Shown piece after piece: positions 11,412 through 21,405 of a stretch of 64,000 bases of DNA. Numbering within the stretch: the first letter of the stretch is position 1; the number at the start of each line of letters is the position of its first letter. The notes under the pieces were generated by a model. It was not told the origin of the DNA, ran no database searches, and saw nothing but the letters and a program-made list of their open reading frames with translations. This stretch comes from Rhizophagus irregularis (taxonomy: Eukaryota; Glomeromycota; Glomeromycetes; Glomerales; Glomeraceae): positions 1,364,001-1,428,000 of the forward strand of contig NC_089452.1 in assembly GCF_026210795.1 (NCBI RefSeq), in the 5' to 3' direction. The position numbers were made by a program, and so were the translations under genes.

Positions 11412-12662
11412 ATGTTTAAATTAAACAGGGATATTCTTTATTTAGTATTCGAAGAATTACAAAATGATAATAAAACACTTTATTCATGTCTCTTGGTTAA
11501 TAAAACTTGGTGTGAAATAATTGTTCCAATTTTATGGAAAAATCCTTGGAAATGTCAAAAGGAGGAATTATTATTAAATGTAATAATGTTACATTTATCA
11601 GATGAATCAAGAAATAATTTAAGAAATAATGATTTTAATTTTTTAACAAATTCATATCAAAAATATCAAAAACCTTTTTTTGATTATATTAGTTTTTGTA
11701 GACATTTACATTTAAATGCAATAAAAAGGATGATTAATAATAATAATAATAATTATGAAAATTCAAAAAAATCAATGGTTATTCAATATGAAATATTCAA
11801 CCTTTTTATTAATAAAAATACGAAATTTACTCATCTTTATATACCTAAACAATTTGATTGTCTAATACATCTTATTCCTGGAGCTGATCAATGTTTTTCA
11901 GAACTTGAATATCTTTTTTGTCAAACTAGTATAAATGAGAATATTTTGATTGGATTAACGGATATTTGCAGATCAATTAAAGCAGTCAAACTTTTTGTTG
12001 ATAATAATTATATAATAAAAGTTCTTTCATTTTTTGTAAATATAAAAAGTTTGGAATTACTTAATTATCGTATGACATCAGATCATATAGAAAATTTACC
12101 TTTACCTTCTTTACAAGTTTTAAAAGCAAAAGGTATTCCAATTAATGTATTAGAAAGATTAATTGAAAATACAAGTGGATTATTAACTGAAATAAGAATT
12201 GATGGTATAAGTCATAATGAGATTAATAATAAAAGAATTATTCAAGCTATATATCAATATTGTCCAAATCTTAAATATCTTAAAATAGTTTTTAGATATA
12301 GTAATATTTTAGAATTAAAAAATTTATTAATTAATTGTAATTTTTTATGTGGATTATTTATTCTTATTAATAATATGGAAGATGTATTTGATATAGATTA
12401 TCTTTTCGAAATATTAGCTAAATCTTCACCAATTAATTTATTTAAATTTAAATTTAAATTTAGGTATAGACCAGTTAAATTAGAATCTTTGAAATCATTT
12501 TTTGATAATTGGAAAGGTAGGCATCCAATGTATTTACATTTCATCAAAAAATTAGAAAATAATATAGATGATTTGATAGATTTAATAGAAGAATATAAAA
12601 CAATTGGTATAATCAAAAAATTTAATAATGGATTGGATTGTAAAGATTTTGAATGGATTTAG
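11412..12662 (+). CDS. F-box / LRR-like protein
   Basis: Probable Skp1-binding adaptor of an SCF ubiquitin ligase, 416 aa, single exon. The F-box lies at about residues 3-45 (LNRDILYLVFEELQ, SCLLVNKTWCEIIVPILWKNPW). Leucine-rich segments follow (NLKYLKIVFRYSN, LKNLLINCNFLCGLFI), and the protein ends CKDFEWI like its paralogues. Asn and Lys runs encoded by AAT/AAA repeats (residues about 110-117) are a mark of the AT-rich genome. Divergent from the F-box gene at 9.9 kb and in tandem with the one at 14.0 kb. Intact; target unknown. Confidence 0.85.
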   Translation: MFKLNRDILYLVFEELQNDNKTLYSCLLVNKTWCEIIVPILWKNPWKCQKEELLLNVIMLHLSDESRNNLRNNDFNFLTNSYQKYQKPFFDYISFCRHLHLNAIKRMINNNNNNYENSKKSMVIQYEIFNLFINKNTKFTHLYIPKQFDCLIHLIPGADQCFSELEYLFCQTSINENILIGLTDICRSIKAVKLFVDNNYIIKVLSFFVNIKSLELLNYRMTSDHIENLPLPSLQVLKAKGIPINVLERLIENTSGLLTEIRIDGISHNEINNKRIIQAIYQYCPNLKYLKIVFRYSNILELKNLLINCNFLCGLFILINNMEDVFDIDYLFEILAKSSPINLFKFKFKFRYRPVKLESLKSFFDNWKGRHPMYLHFIKKLENNIDDLIDLIEEYKTIGIIKKFNNGLDCKDFEWI

Positions 12663-13978
12663 TCATATGTATAAAATTTTTGTAATATTACTAATTATAC
12701 TTAAAATTATCGTTAAATAGGACGTATTTAAATAACGAATTTTGTATTCATTTTCTAAAATTAGTATTTGGCGAATATTACGAGTTTGTAATTAATCCTA
12801 GATGTTTTATTTTCTTACAGCTTTATTTTTATATTGAAAAAATTATACTAGTGTCTTTTTTACTTAATTGATGTTGGTTTATATAATGAAATTTAATACT
12901 TTTGTTTTATATAGCATTAAAAATTTCTAATATTGTAATTGTTACACTATCCCATTATATTAAATAATACAAATATTATCCAATTTATTTATACCAATAA
13001 TATCGCGACGTGTGAAATGTTTACCGGTTTAAAATTAATTTGTAAATGTTTTAACCCTAAAGAAATATATAAAGGTCTTGTTGAGTAAATAAATAATTAC
13101 TGTATCATTAAAGGATAAAAAGTAAAATAAAATCTATCATAATAATATTATTTATTGCCATTATACTTACTCAACAAACGATAATTCGATCCTTTTATAC
13201 TTGAAAATTTATGCTGCCATTATTACTATTTTCTGAGTAAATCTAAAAAAATTTAATGGATTTTATGGTAAGGATGATAAATTACCATAATTTATAAATA
13301 ATATTATTATATTGTTACATTACTGTAATTTTCTAAGTTATGTTACACTATTTTATTGTAATATTCAATTTTATATAATTAAAGTTTAAGCTCAAATATG
13401 AGTTTAATTTATATATAGATGATGACAATAAAATTTGGTGTATATGTTTTGTAATTTTAAAATCATATAAATGTAATGTATACATTAGATCTATGTTACT
13501 TACAGTATAAGTTTAACGAAAGCATCCCTATTTGTACGGTCCCGTGATACTCTTCAGGGCCAGAATTACATGATAGATAGGATAATACTGCCTGGACTTA
13601 TATCAGATAACGTTCACTCCTCTTCTAGAAATAAAATAAATAAAATACTACCTGGACTTATTTCAAAAAAGGAATGATTTTACAGATTTCTATCTTACAA
13701 CCTGTCAAATCGACAAATGACAAATGACACGTCATTTCACTTATCAAATGACAAATGATCTATGTCATATGTCATTTGAGAACTTAATATGTAATAAGAT
13801 GTCAACCAATCAAAATCAAATGCTTGAAATGACTAATAATTTATAAATAATGACAAGTGTTTAAGCAAACCACTAGCAAACCCTTTACTGTAAATAGTTC
13901 AATGCCGAACACTGGTTCTTCAATATAATTTAATAATTAATTGTTGCTTGTGGAAAATAATTTTTCTTTCTTAAAAAA
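12663..13978. other. Intergenic; 5' flank duplicated at 37.8 kb
   Basis: No gene. At 13.64-13.97 kb the text ACCTGGACTTATTTCAAAA, GGAATGATTTTACAG and TTAATTGTTG reappears before the F-box pseudogene at 37.83-37.96 kb, showing that promoter and gene were copied together. At 13.70-13.78 kb AAATGACA and its complement repeat in both directions, giving several small dyads. Confidence 0.5.
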
Positions 13979-15343
13979 ATGTCCAATCTCAGTAGAGATG
14001 TTCTTTATATGTTATTCGAACTGCTGCAAGATGATAAAAATACTCTTTATTCATGCCTTTTAGTTAATAGAACTTGGTGTGAAATAATTATTCCAATTTT
14101 ATGGAGAAACCCTTGGAAATTCTCAAAAAAGAAAGATAGATTATCAAGTGTAATCATTTTACACTTATCGAACGTATCAAGAAATAAAATAGGAAATCAT
14201 AATTTATTGACAAATTCTTATCAAAAACCTTCACTTAATTATATTAAATATTGTAAACATTTAGATTTAAATGAAATACATAAAATGTTCTGTAAAGAAT
14301 CTTTTATAAAAATTCTAAATGAGATATTAAGTCTCTTTATTAACAAAAATATGAAATTTACTCACCTTTATATACATCAAAAATTTGGCAAAATAAACCT
14401 TATTCATGGAGCTGAAAGTTGCTTTTCAAGAATTGAATTCCTTAGTTTCAGTTCTGATATAAATGATACCATCTTATCTAAATTAATAGAAACATGTAAA
14501 TCAATTAAAAAATTAGAGCTTATTATTAGGGCAAATAATCATAATTATAGAGTTGTTAAATTGATCGAAGCTCAAAAGAAATTATTTAATGTTTGCTTAG
14601 TTCCTTTACGCAACAATGATCCATTTCGTAATATTCTTGAAAATTCGTTGGTCAAACATGCAAATACCATACAATATTTTAAGATAACAGAACGACCTAC
14701 TACAAATATTCTCTCTTCTTTTGTAAATTTAAAAGGATTAGAAATAGATAGTGATTACTATTTCAATAGTGAATGGAAATGTTTGAAGAATTTATCTTTA
14801 TTTTCCTTACAAATTTTAAAAACTAGTCGAGTTCCAATTAATCCTTTAACAGATTTAATTAAAAACACAAACGGATTTCTTTTTGAAATAATTATTGACG
14901 ATATACACCACAATGAAGTTGATAATAAAAGAATCATTCAGGCCATTTCTCAAAATTGTTCCAATCTTAAATATCTTAAACTATTTGTTAGGAGTAATAA
15001 CATTGTAGAATTTGAAACATTGTTAATTAATTGTCAGTATTTAAAAGGAGTATATATCCTTCTTAGTGATAATTATTTTAAATGGGGAAAGTTATTCAAA
15101 ATATTAACTAAATCATCATCAACTAGTTTGTTTAGATTCAAATTTAATTTACTGCCTAGAATAAAATCCTTAAAATGGTTTTTTGATAATTGGAAAGGTA
15201 GACATCCTATGTTTTTACAATTCATCAAGGAATTAGAATATATGGAAGAAGACTTGATAGGATTAGTAGAAAAATATAAGGTAGAAGGAGTAGTTAAAAA
15301 ATTTGATATTGGATGTTATTACCAGGATTTTGAATGGATCTAA
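13979..15343 (+). CDS. F-box / LRR-like protein
   Basis: Probable SCF ubiquitin-ligase adaptor, 454 aa, single exon, the longest of the F-box set here. It begins MSNLSRDVLYMLFELLQ, followed by SCLLVNRTWCEIIIPILWRNPW. It then has a mid-region present in the 38-kb relative and absent from the shorter paralogues (IKKLELIIRANN, VVKLIEAQKKLFNV). The C-terminal LRR-like part ends YYQDFEWI. The start is set by the shared MSNL and by a pyrimidine-rich leader also found at 38 kb. Intact; target unknown. Confidence 0.85.
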   Translation: MSNLSRDVLYMLFELLQDDKNTLYSCLLVNRTWCEIIIPILWRNPWKFSKKKDRLSSVIILHLSNVSRNKIGNHNLLTNSYQKPSLNYIKYCKHLDLNEIHKMFCKESFIKILNEILSLFINKNMKFTHLYIHQKFGKINLIHGAESCFSRIEFLSFSSDINDTILSKLIETCKSIKKLELIIRANNHNYRVVKLIEAQKKLFNVCLVPLRNNDPFRNILENSLVKHANTIQYFKITERPTTNILSSFVNLKGLEIDSDYYFNSEWKCLKNLSLFSLQILKTSRVPINPLTDLIKNTNGFLFEIIIDDIHHNEVDNKRIIQAISQNCSNLKYLKLFVRSNNIVEFETLLINCQYLKGVYILLSDNYFKWGKLFKILTKSSSTSLFRFKFNLLPRIKSLKWFFDNWKGRHPMFLQFIKELEYMEEDLIGLVEKYKVEGVVKKFDIGCYYQDFEWI

Positions 15344-15781
15344 ATTAATTATATTAGGCCATACATATAAGATTTTTGTGTCATCACAGCATTTTTTCAT
15401 AATTATACTCTACATTTTTAATATTTTTTAAATAGGACACTTTTAAATAACGAATTTTGTAATTCTGGTGATCTTACTGGCTGGTTCATTTTTTTCTTTA
15501 TTTGACTCGGAAATATATTGGCTTAATCCTAGATGTTCTATTTTATTTGTAATAATATAGCATAGAACTACTATTGAAGTAATAAAAAGGTAGTCTTAAT
15601 TTCCTTAACTTTTGAGAATGGTCTTAAAATGTTTGTAATAATGGAATCAGTCATTATAGTCTTTTGGAGAAAAGTCAGCCAGAAAAGTTCTTTAGGAAAT
15701 TTATCCATCATGAATATTAGATACTAAATCGAAAGATTAAATTTTGTCATTATTATTATTTTTTTTTTGTTGATTTATATT
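15344..15781. other. Intergenic, no gene seen
   Basis: AT-rich 3' flank of the F-box gene. It shares short text with the 3' flank of the 11.4-kb paralogue (AAATAACGAATTTTGTA at about 12733 and 15446), further evidence of gene duplication with flanks. Confidence 0.45.
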
Positions 15782-16114
15782 TAGAGCTTGAACTCGAGTC
15801 AGCATGAGTCAACTCGAGTAAATGAGTCAAGAATTTTTTTGACTCGAAGAGTACTTGAGTCCAGGACTCAAGTTAGGACTCAAGTTAACTTGAGTTAATT
15901 AGTTAATTTGAGTCAAAGTTAAAGTGCGGGCCAAAAAACTGATTCATAATTTTACCCAGACCATTATAGTCATAGTGCCGGCAGGAATTACAAATAGGTT
16001 CAGCCGGCACTATGAACCACGTGATCCCGGTTGACTCGAGTCAAGAAATTTCTGACTCAAGTGCGAATTCGACTCAAGTCAGCTCGAGTTACATGAGTGC
16101 GAGTCCAAGCTCTA
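15782..16114. mobile_element. hAT-like MITE, 333 bp
   Basis: Terminal repeats TAGAGCTTGAACTCG and CGAGTCCAAGCTCTA are complementary at 14 of 15 bases. The interior is filled with GACTCGAGTCA-type words in both orientations. The flanks ATTTATAT and ATTTATAA suggest an 8-bp target duplication, offset by one T on the left. A truncated relative lies at 8207-8300. No coding capacity. Confidence 0.7.
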
Positions 16115-16492
16115 ATTTATAAACATATTCAAAAAAAAAAAAATAATAATTATTTTTTTATGCCACTCAATACATATGAAATATGAAAGAGAAATTTATA
16201 ATAATATCGAAGGGAATTTTGGATTTACTTATTATGCATAATTTTAGTTATGTTTACTAGAACTTAATTTTTCTAGAATTTCTTCTAAAAGACTTTTTTT
16301 TTAATATATTATAATTTGATAAATATGTATGAAATAATGTGTAGATTGTACAGGTTACGGTACATTTCTTCAAAAGTCATTTCATCGAAAGGACGTTTTG
16401 ACGAAAAATAGGGCTAACATTTTGCAGAATTATAAATAACCCAGGCCAGAGATTATTTTTTGGAGAAATGGCTTTCGGTGAAATGTCCCAAT
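16115..16492. other. Spacer between two MITEs
   Basis: AT-rich, no gene. It includes GTCATTTCATCGAAAGGACG and similar text, but nothing I can classify. Confidence 0.3.
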
Positions 16493-16959
16493 TAGGGATG
16501 GCAACGGTCACGGTCATTAACCGATTATGACTGGTCATGACTGTGACCGATATCGGTCGGTTAAGACTTCTGTCTGACTGTTTGACCGACCATTTGACCG
16601 ACCATTTGACCGATGAATTTTTAATTGTTTTAATAGAAAATGTTGCGAAAACGTTTTTTATTAATAATTTAATAAAAAAAAATGTTTTTCGCAAACATTT
16701 TAATTATTTTAACAAAAAATGTTGCGAAAACGTTTTTTATTAGTAATTTAATTAAAAAAATGTTTTCGCAACGTTTTTTAATTATTTTAACAAAAAACAT
16801 TGCGAAAATGTTATCGATCAAACGTTCAGTCAAATGGTCAGTCAGGTGGTCAGTCAAACGGTCAGCCATAGCGGTTGGTCAGAACGGTCGGTCAGTCAAA
16901 GGTTCTTGACTGGTTATGACCGACCGATGGCCGACCATGACCGACCATTGCCATCCCTA
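16493..16959. mobile_element. hAT-like MITE with 8-bp target duplication, 467 bp
   Basis: Ends are TAGGGATGGCAACGGTC and, inverted, GACCATTGCCATCCCTA-like. The TAGGGATGGCAA start is a common hAT terminus. The flanks GTCCCAAT (16485-16492) and GTCCCGAT (16960-16967) match at 7 of 8 bases. The interior has tandem GACCGACCAT words and inverted AAAATGTTGCGAAAACG blocks, which create spurious ORFs on both strands. Confidence 0.8.
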
Positions 16960-17187
16960 GTCCCGATACAATACATATATGGGTCAGGTTTGAGTTTGTG
17001 TATTTTGAACTAAAAAAATCATGAAAATCTTTCCTTTTTTAGATAATTTTTGATAATGCCAGTCAGAATTTTATTTCCTATGATTTGACACTGAAAAAAT
17101 ACATACAGCTCATAGTAAAAAATTTTTTTCATCACCTGACCCCTATATATATATTTCTGGGTCCTTCCGAACAATATACATTTTTTT

Positions 17188-17484
17188 AGGACCCCGGATA
17201 TCTAATATAAAGGTCATAATGGACTTTTGGCCAAAAACACCCCTTTTTGCTGAAACTCAAAAAATCGTTTTTTGTAAATATCTCAGCATCCAGTAATTCA
17301 ATTTTAATGAACTTTTTTTTATTTTGTAGCCCTCATTTAGCTCTACAATTTAAAAAAAAGTTCATCAAAATTGGACCACTGGATGCCGAGATATTTACAA
17401 AAAACGATTTTTTGAGCCCCTGAAAAATGGGCCAATCTGCCGAAAGTGTGACTTATGACCTGTTTTGGAGATATCCGGGGTCCT
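17188..17484. mobile_element. Foldback (long palindromic) element, 297 bp
   Basis: It begins AGGACCCCGGATATC and ends GATATCCGGGGTCCT. Much of each arm is complementary to the other, including AAAAAATCGTTTTTTGTAAA against TTTACAAAAAACGATTTTTT and TATCTC-GCATCCAGT against ACTGGATGCCGAGATA. The arms meet near 17335. It is a non-coding foldback transposon or a transcribed hairpin source. Confidence 0.75.
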
Positions 17485-19155
17485 ATTTTTTTTATTTGAT
17501 TAAGAAATAAATTATACAAAAAGATAAAAAAAATAAATTCTTTTATAAATTGTTGAAATAAATGTATTGAATGATGAAATAGAAATTGGTTTTTTGCATT
17601 ATTACATAAATTTAATCAGACCAGATTTTAAAATATTAAAACTTGGTATAAATTGAGATAAAAAAAAAGCAAAATATAAATATTCCTTACTTTCCAGTAT
17701 ATAGAATAAATATAAAATTATGAATACTATGAAATGTGAATAAATACTTACCTTAAGAATGTATGATTTTTTTCTTTGATATTTAACTAAGCATGTTTGT
17801 TTATTATTAGTTATTGTTAAAAAACTAGGTGCTAATATTATATATATTGTAATACAGTATTTAAATACTTAAATAAGATATAAAAATTTAAAAAATTAGA
17901 ATTTTGAGTTTTATGTTGGATATGACCATAATAATATATTCAAATGATCTTTTTTATAGGGACTACAAAAATTGTCTATTTATTTAAGAAATATAAAAAA
18001 TAAGTATTTAATAATTTCATAAAAATGTATGATATTATAATTTAGTAGCCAATAATTATAAATTATTTGTTGTATTTTCAGAAAACTAAGAATTTAAAAG
18101 CTATATAGAAATCTGAATCCATAATCATAAGTTCACTATTATTAAAATAATTTATCATAGCCTAAACCTCTCTATAATCCTACAATTAATTTTGCCAAAC
18201 TTTTACTATAGTTTTATTATAGTTTTGGCAAAGTTTCAGCAGTTTCAGCATTTATAATAGGTTTTATCAAGTTTTGCAACTTTTAATAAGACTTTAATAT
18301 AGTTTTGGCAAAGTTTTTTCTATTTCAGTATTTCACCAACTTTCCAAAATCACTTAGTTTCTCCATTTCTCCAGTAACCTTAAATTATCAATCTCAATTA
18401 TAAAAGGGATCAAAGAAGTAATAATCTAAGTTGTTTCAGAAAGGCTAGAACTGTGCAACTTCAATATTTTAGGTATTCAGCAGTTGCTATTATAATTTAT
18501 GAGAAATATTAATTATGTATCCACAGAAATAGTTATTTCTTTATATTTAGTCAATCATGTAATTATAGTTATAATCAATCAATATTACATTTAGTTTAGA
18601 CTAGTTACCTTTCATTATGAGTTACTATTGTTAGTTATTAGAATTTCAGATAAATATTTAATTGATGGATAAATATTTAGCTGATAAAAAAAGTGGACAT
18701 GTTAGAAATTGTTGGATAGCAGTCAATTTATAATGAGAGTAATATTTACTTTACAATATACAGTGGGGAGATTGATAATCAGTTATTATATAGAATATGA
18801 GTTATAATGATTCATAATTAATTATTACAATTATTACATCATAAAGAGACAGTTAGAAAAAATTTTTTTTATTACTTTTAGTTAGGATATTTTTATAGGA
18901 TAGTAGGATAGTTTATTGGTTAATGTAACTTCAAAATGTATAAATACAATTTTTTTTTTGACATTTGTTCCTTACTGATCATTTTTTTCGTGTAAAACAA
19001 GTGGAGATAATATTTTTCTTTTAGGTGAGTAACCTTATAAGCGAAATATTATTCTATATACGCGAAAATAATATTTCTTTTACATGGAATGAGAAAGGCT
19101 TTTTTTTATTAAATCAATTGTAGAAGAGTTTAATAAATTATACAATAATTATTTA
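17485..19155. other. Long intergenic region with short repeats
   Basis: No gene. At 18.19-18.33 kb the words TTTTGCCAAACTTTT and ATAGTTTTGGCAAAGTTT occur inverted and then directly repeated, possibly an old small element. The remainder is plain AT-rich sequence. Confidence 0.4.
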
Positions 19156-19163
19156 CTATACAT

Positions 19164-19485
19164 TAGTGCTTCGATCCGGATGAAATCCATCATCCGGATT
19201 TTATAACAATTTAATCCAGATGAAAACTGTTATTAAACGAAAATTCAAATAAAAAAAATTATTTTAAAAAATCCAGTCCTACCATTAAATGTGCTATGTC
19301 AAGCACTATCAAACATGCCTTAAATTGTTAAATTCTGATCATTGGTTTCGGAAATATTTTAAGTTATCCGAAAACTGACAATCCGGATAGATCCGACGAA
19401 ATCTGATTCAAACCGCGGATTTCATCCGGATTTTTGATTTAATCCGGATCAATCTGGATCAATCCGTACACGGATCGAAGCACTA
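19164..19485. mobile_element. hAT MITE with perfect 8-bp target duplication, 322 bp
   Basis: The 15-bp terminal inverted repeats are perfect: TAGTGCTTCGATCCG and CGGATCGAAGCACTA. They are flanked by an exact 8-bp duplication, CTATACAT (19156-19163 and 19486-19493), the hallmark of hAT insertion. The interior carries CATCCGGATT and CCGGATCAATC repeats. There is no transposase, so it depended on a partner in trans. The perfect repeats suggest a fairly recent insertion. Confidence 0.9.
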
Positions 19486-19493
19486 CTATACAT

Positions 19494-20189
19494 ACGCCGC
19501 AGCAGTAGTATTTTACAAATCAAATTTCTGAGTAGATTATTTCACATGACATACTATACTTTTTTGGTTGACCTGACAGTCCTGACACCACTCCTTTTCA
19601 TATTATTCCTGTATAATATGTCATGATATTCAGTTTTCTTAGTATTCAAAAAATTCTTTACAAATAGTAGTGTTTTACAGTTCATAGGTTTGCATACTGA
19701 ACTTAGTTAGGTATGTAGATATATTATAAAATGAATTACTTGTAAGAGTATCTGGTAAAAACTATATTTCTTTGTCAAGTATTATAATATTAAAGCCTTT
19801 TAATTCAAATAATATTTAATAATTGATAAGTTACAAAAAGAAGATTTATTTAAATTACAAACTAAGAAATTTATAAAATATTTACTACTCTAGTCCTAGT
19901 GTTTAAATAATTCTAAGTAAAATAAAAAATATAATATAAATATCTAATACTATAAAAAAAGGAATTACTTAAATTACAAACTAAGAAATATTGTAAATAT
20001 ATTTTACTACTCTAGCCTTAGTGTTTAAATAAATCTGAAAAGAATAAAATAAAAGACAACTTCTGTTGAATACATCATGTCAAATATCATTTAATTAGTT
20101 AATTTCATCTGTTTTAATATACAAATAAAATTAATTTCACATAATTAATTTGTAAATTAATTTTTCTTTATATACTAAATATTACATAC
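19494..20189. other. 3' flank of the minus-strand kinase
   Basis: No gene. A direct repeat (GAATTACTTAAATTACAAAC, TTTACTACTCTAGCC and variants) occurs at about 19.85 and 19.97 kb, giving a two-copy tandem of roughly 120 bp. Confidence 0.4.
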
Positions 20190-21405
20190 CTAATTGTTCA
20201 TATCTTCGACTATACAATCATTCAAATCTTCAGTTATACCAGTAGATGAATAACTTTGTGAATCTCCACTTTCAAGAATTTCATTCAATTTTTCACTAGT
20301 AAAATTAAGCAAGCGACTTGTATAACATGCTTGTGGATGAGATTCAGTAGTAAGATTGTTACGCCCAATTTGTGCATTTATAAATTCCATTTTGTTATTT
20401 TCAAATTCTTCATTAATTCCACTACCAATTGGCTGAAAAATCCAATTTCCAATAATATATTTCACTTCTGATGCAGTTGGCCTTTTTAATGGATCTTCAT
20501 TCCAACATTTTTTCATTAACTCCATATAACAATTTGGATTATTTTCAATAATTTTAGGACGTTCGCCTCTGCAAATACTTAAACTAAGTTGAAGGTCATG
20601 TGTTCTATCATTAAATGGTGGAACACCAGATGTAAATTCCCACATAATCATAGAAAAACTATATATATCACTAGCTGGAGTATAAGATTTGCCTCTCAAA
20701 ACTTCAGGTGCCATAAATGGTATAACTCCATAAACTTCACCTTTTTTTAAAGATGATTTTACAGGTTGACATAATCCTAAATCACTAACAAAAACTAAAT
20801 TATTATCAGCTTCGTTTTCTTCCTCCTCTTCATCATTTTTATTGCTGTGATTTAGAATATTGCCATCATGTAAATCACAGTGAATAAGATCTTGTTCATG
20901 TATTTCATAAAGCCCAGAAATAATTTTGTACAACATATTTAACTTTTGTTTCCAATTACATTTAATTACTTTAGTTAAATTTCCTCTTAAATTACCTTTA
21001 TTTGCATAATCCATTACTACCATATAATTTAAAGTGTCTGAACTTTTTGTAAATCCATATAAATTAATAATATCATATGAATTTGAACAACTTTGATGAC
21101 ATTTCCACTATAAAAATAAAATAAAAAAATATGTAATTAGTACAAATAAATAAATTAAATTAAATCAAATTAATATTGGTTATCATACTTCATTTAAAAA
21201 TTCATCTAAATTTTCGTTCAAATTATTGAGATGTTTAAGGACTACTTCTCTATTTTGATTTGTATATAACCAAATAGCTTTATATATAGTACTAAACCCT
21301 CCTTTATCAAGATATACAACATTTGTAAATTTATCATAGGGAATCCATTTTAATCTTCTTTCAGAAATAAATTTATCTAAAATTGTATTTCCACTTTTTC
21401 CAAAT
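20190..21405 (-). CDS. TKL-type protein kinase (3' exons)
   Basis: Protein kinase domain encoded by exons 21405-21189 and 21107-20190, joined in phase 0. It holds FGKSGNTILDKFISERRLKW, the glycine loop DKGGFSTIYKA, the lysine in VVLKHL, catalytic HCDLHDGNIL, SDLG (a DFG variant), MAPEVLRG and the family tail SHPQACYTSRLLNF. The tail is longer and more acidic than in the other kinases here, and an acidic loop (DEEEEENEAD) sits between catalytic loop and SDLG. The first exon above starts with a single base of a split codon (phase 2), so at least one more exon lies upstream. What lies upstream is the 7.8-kb array of intron-like units. Catalytically plausible; N-terminus unresolved. Confidence 0.8.

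Noticed and set aside
16377-16909. Several ORFs on both strands
   Set aside because: All fall in the hAT MITE with GACCGACC repeats.
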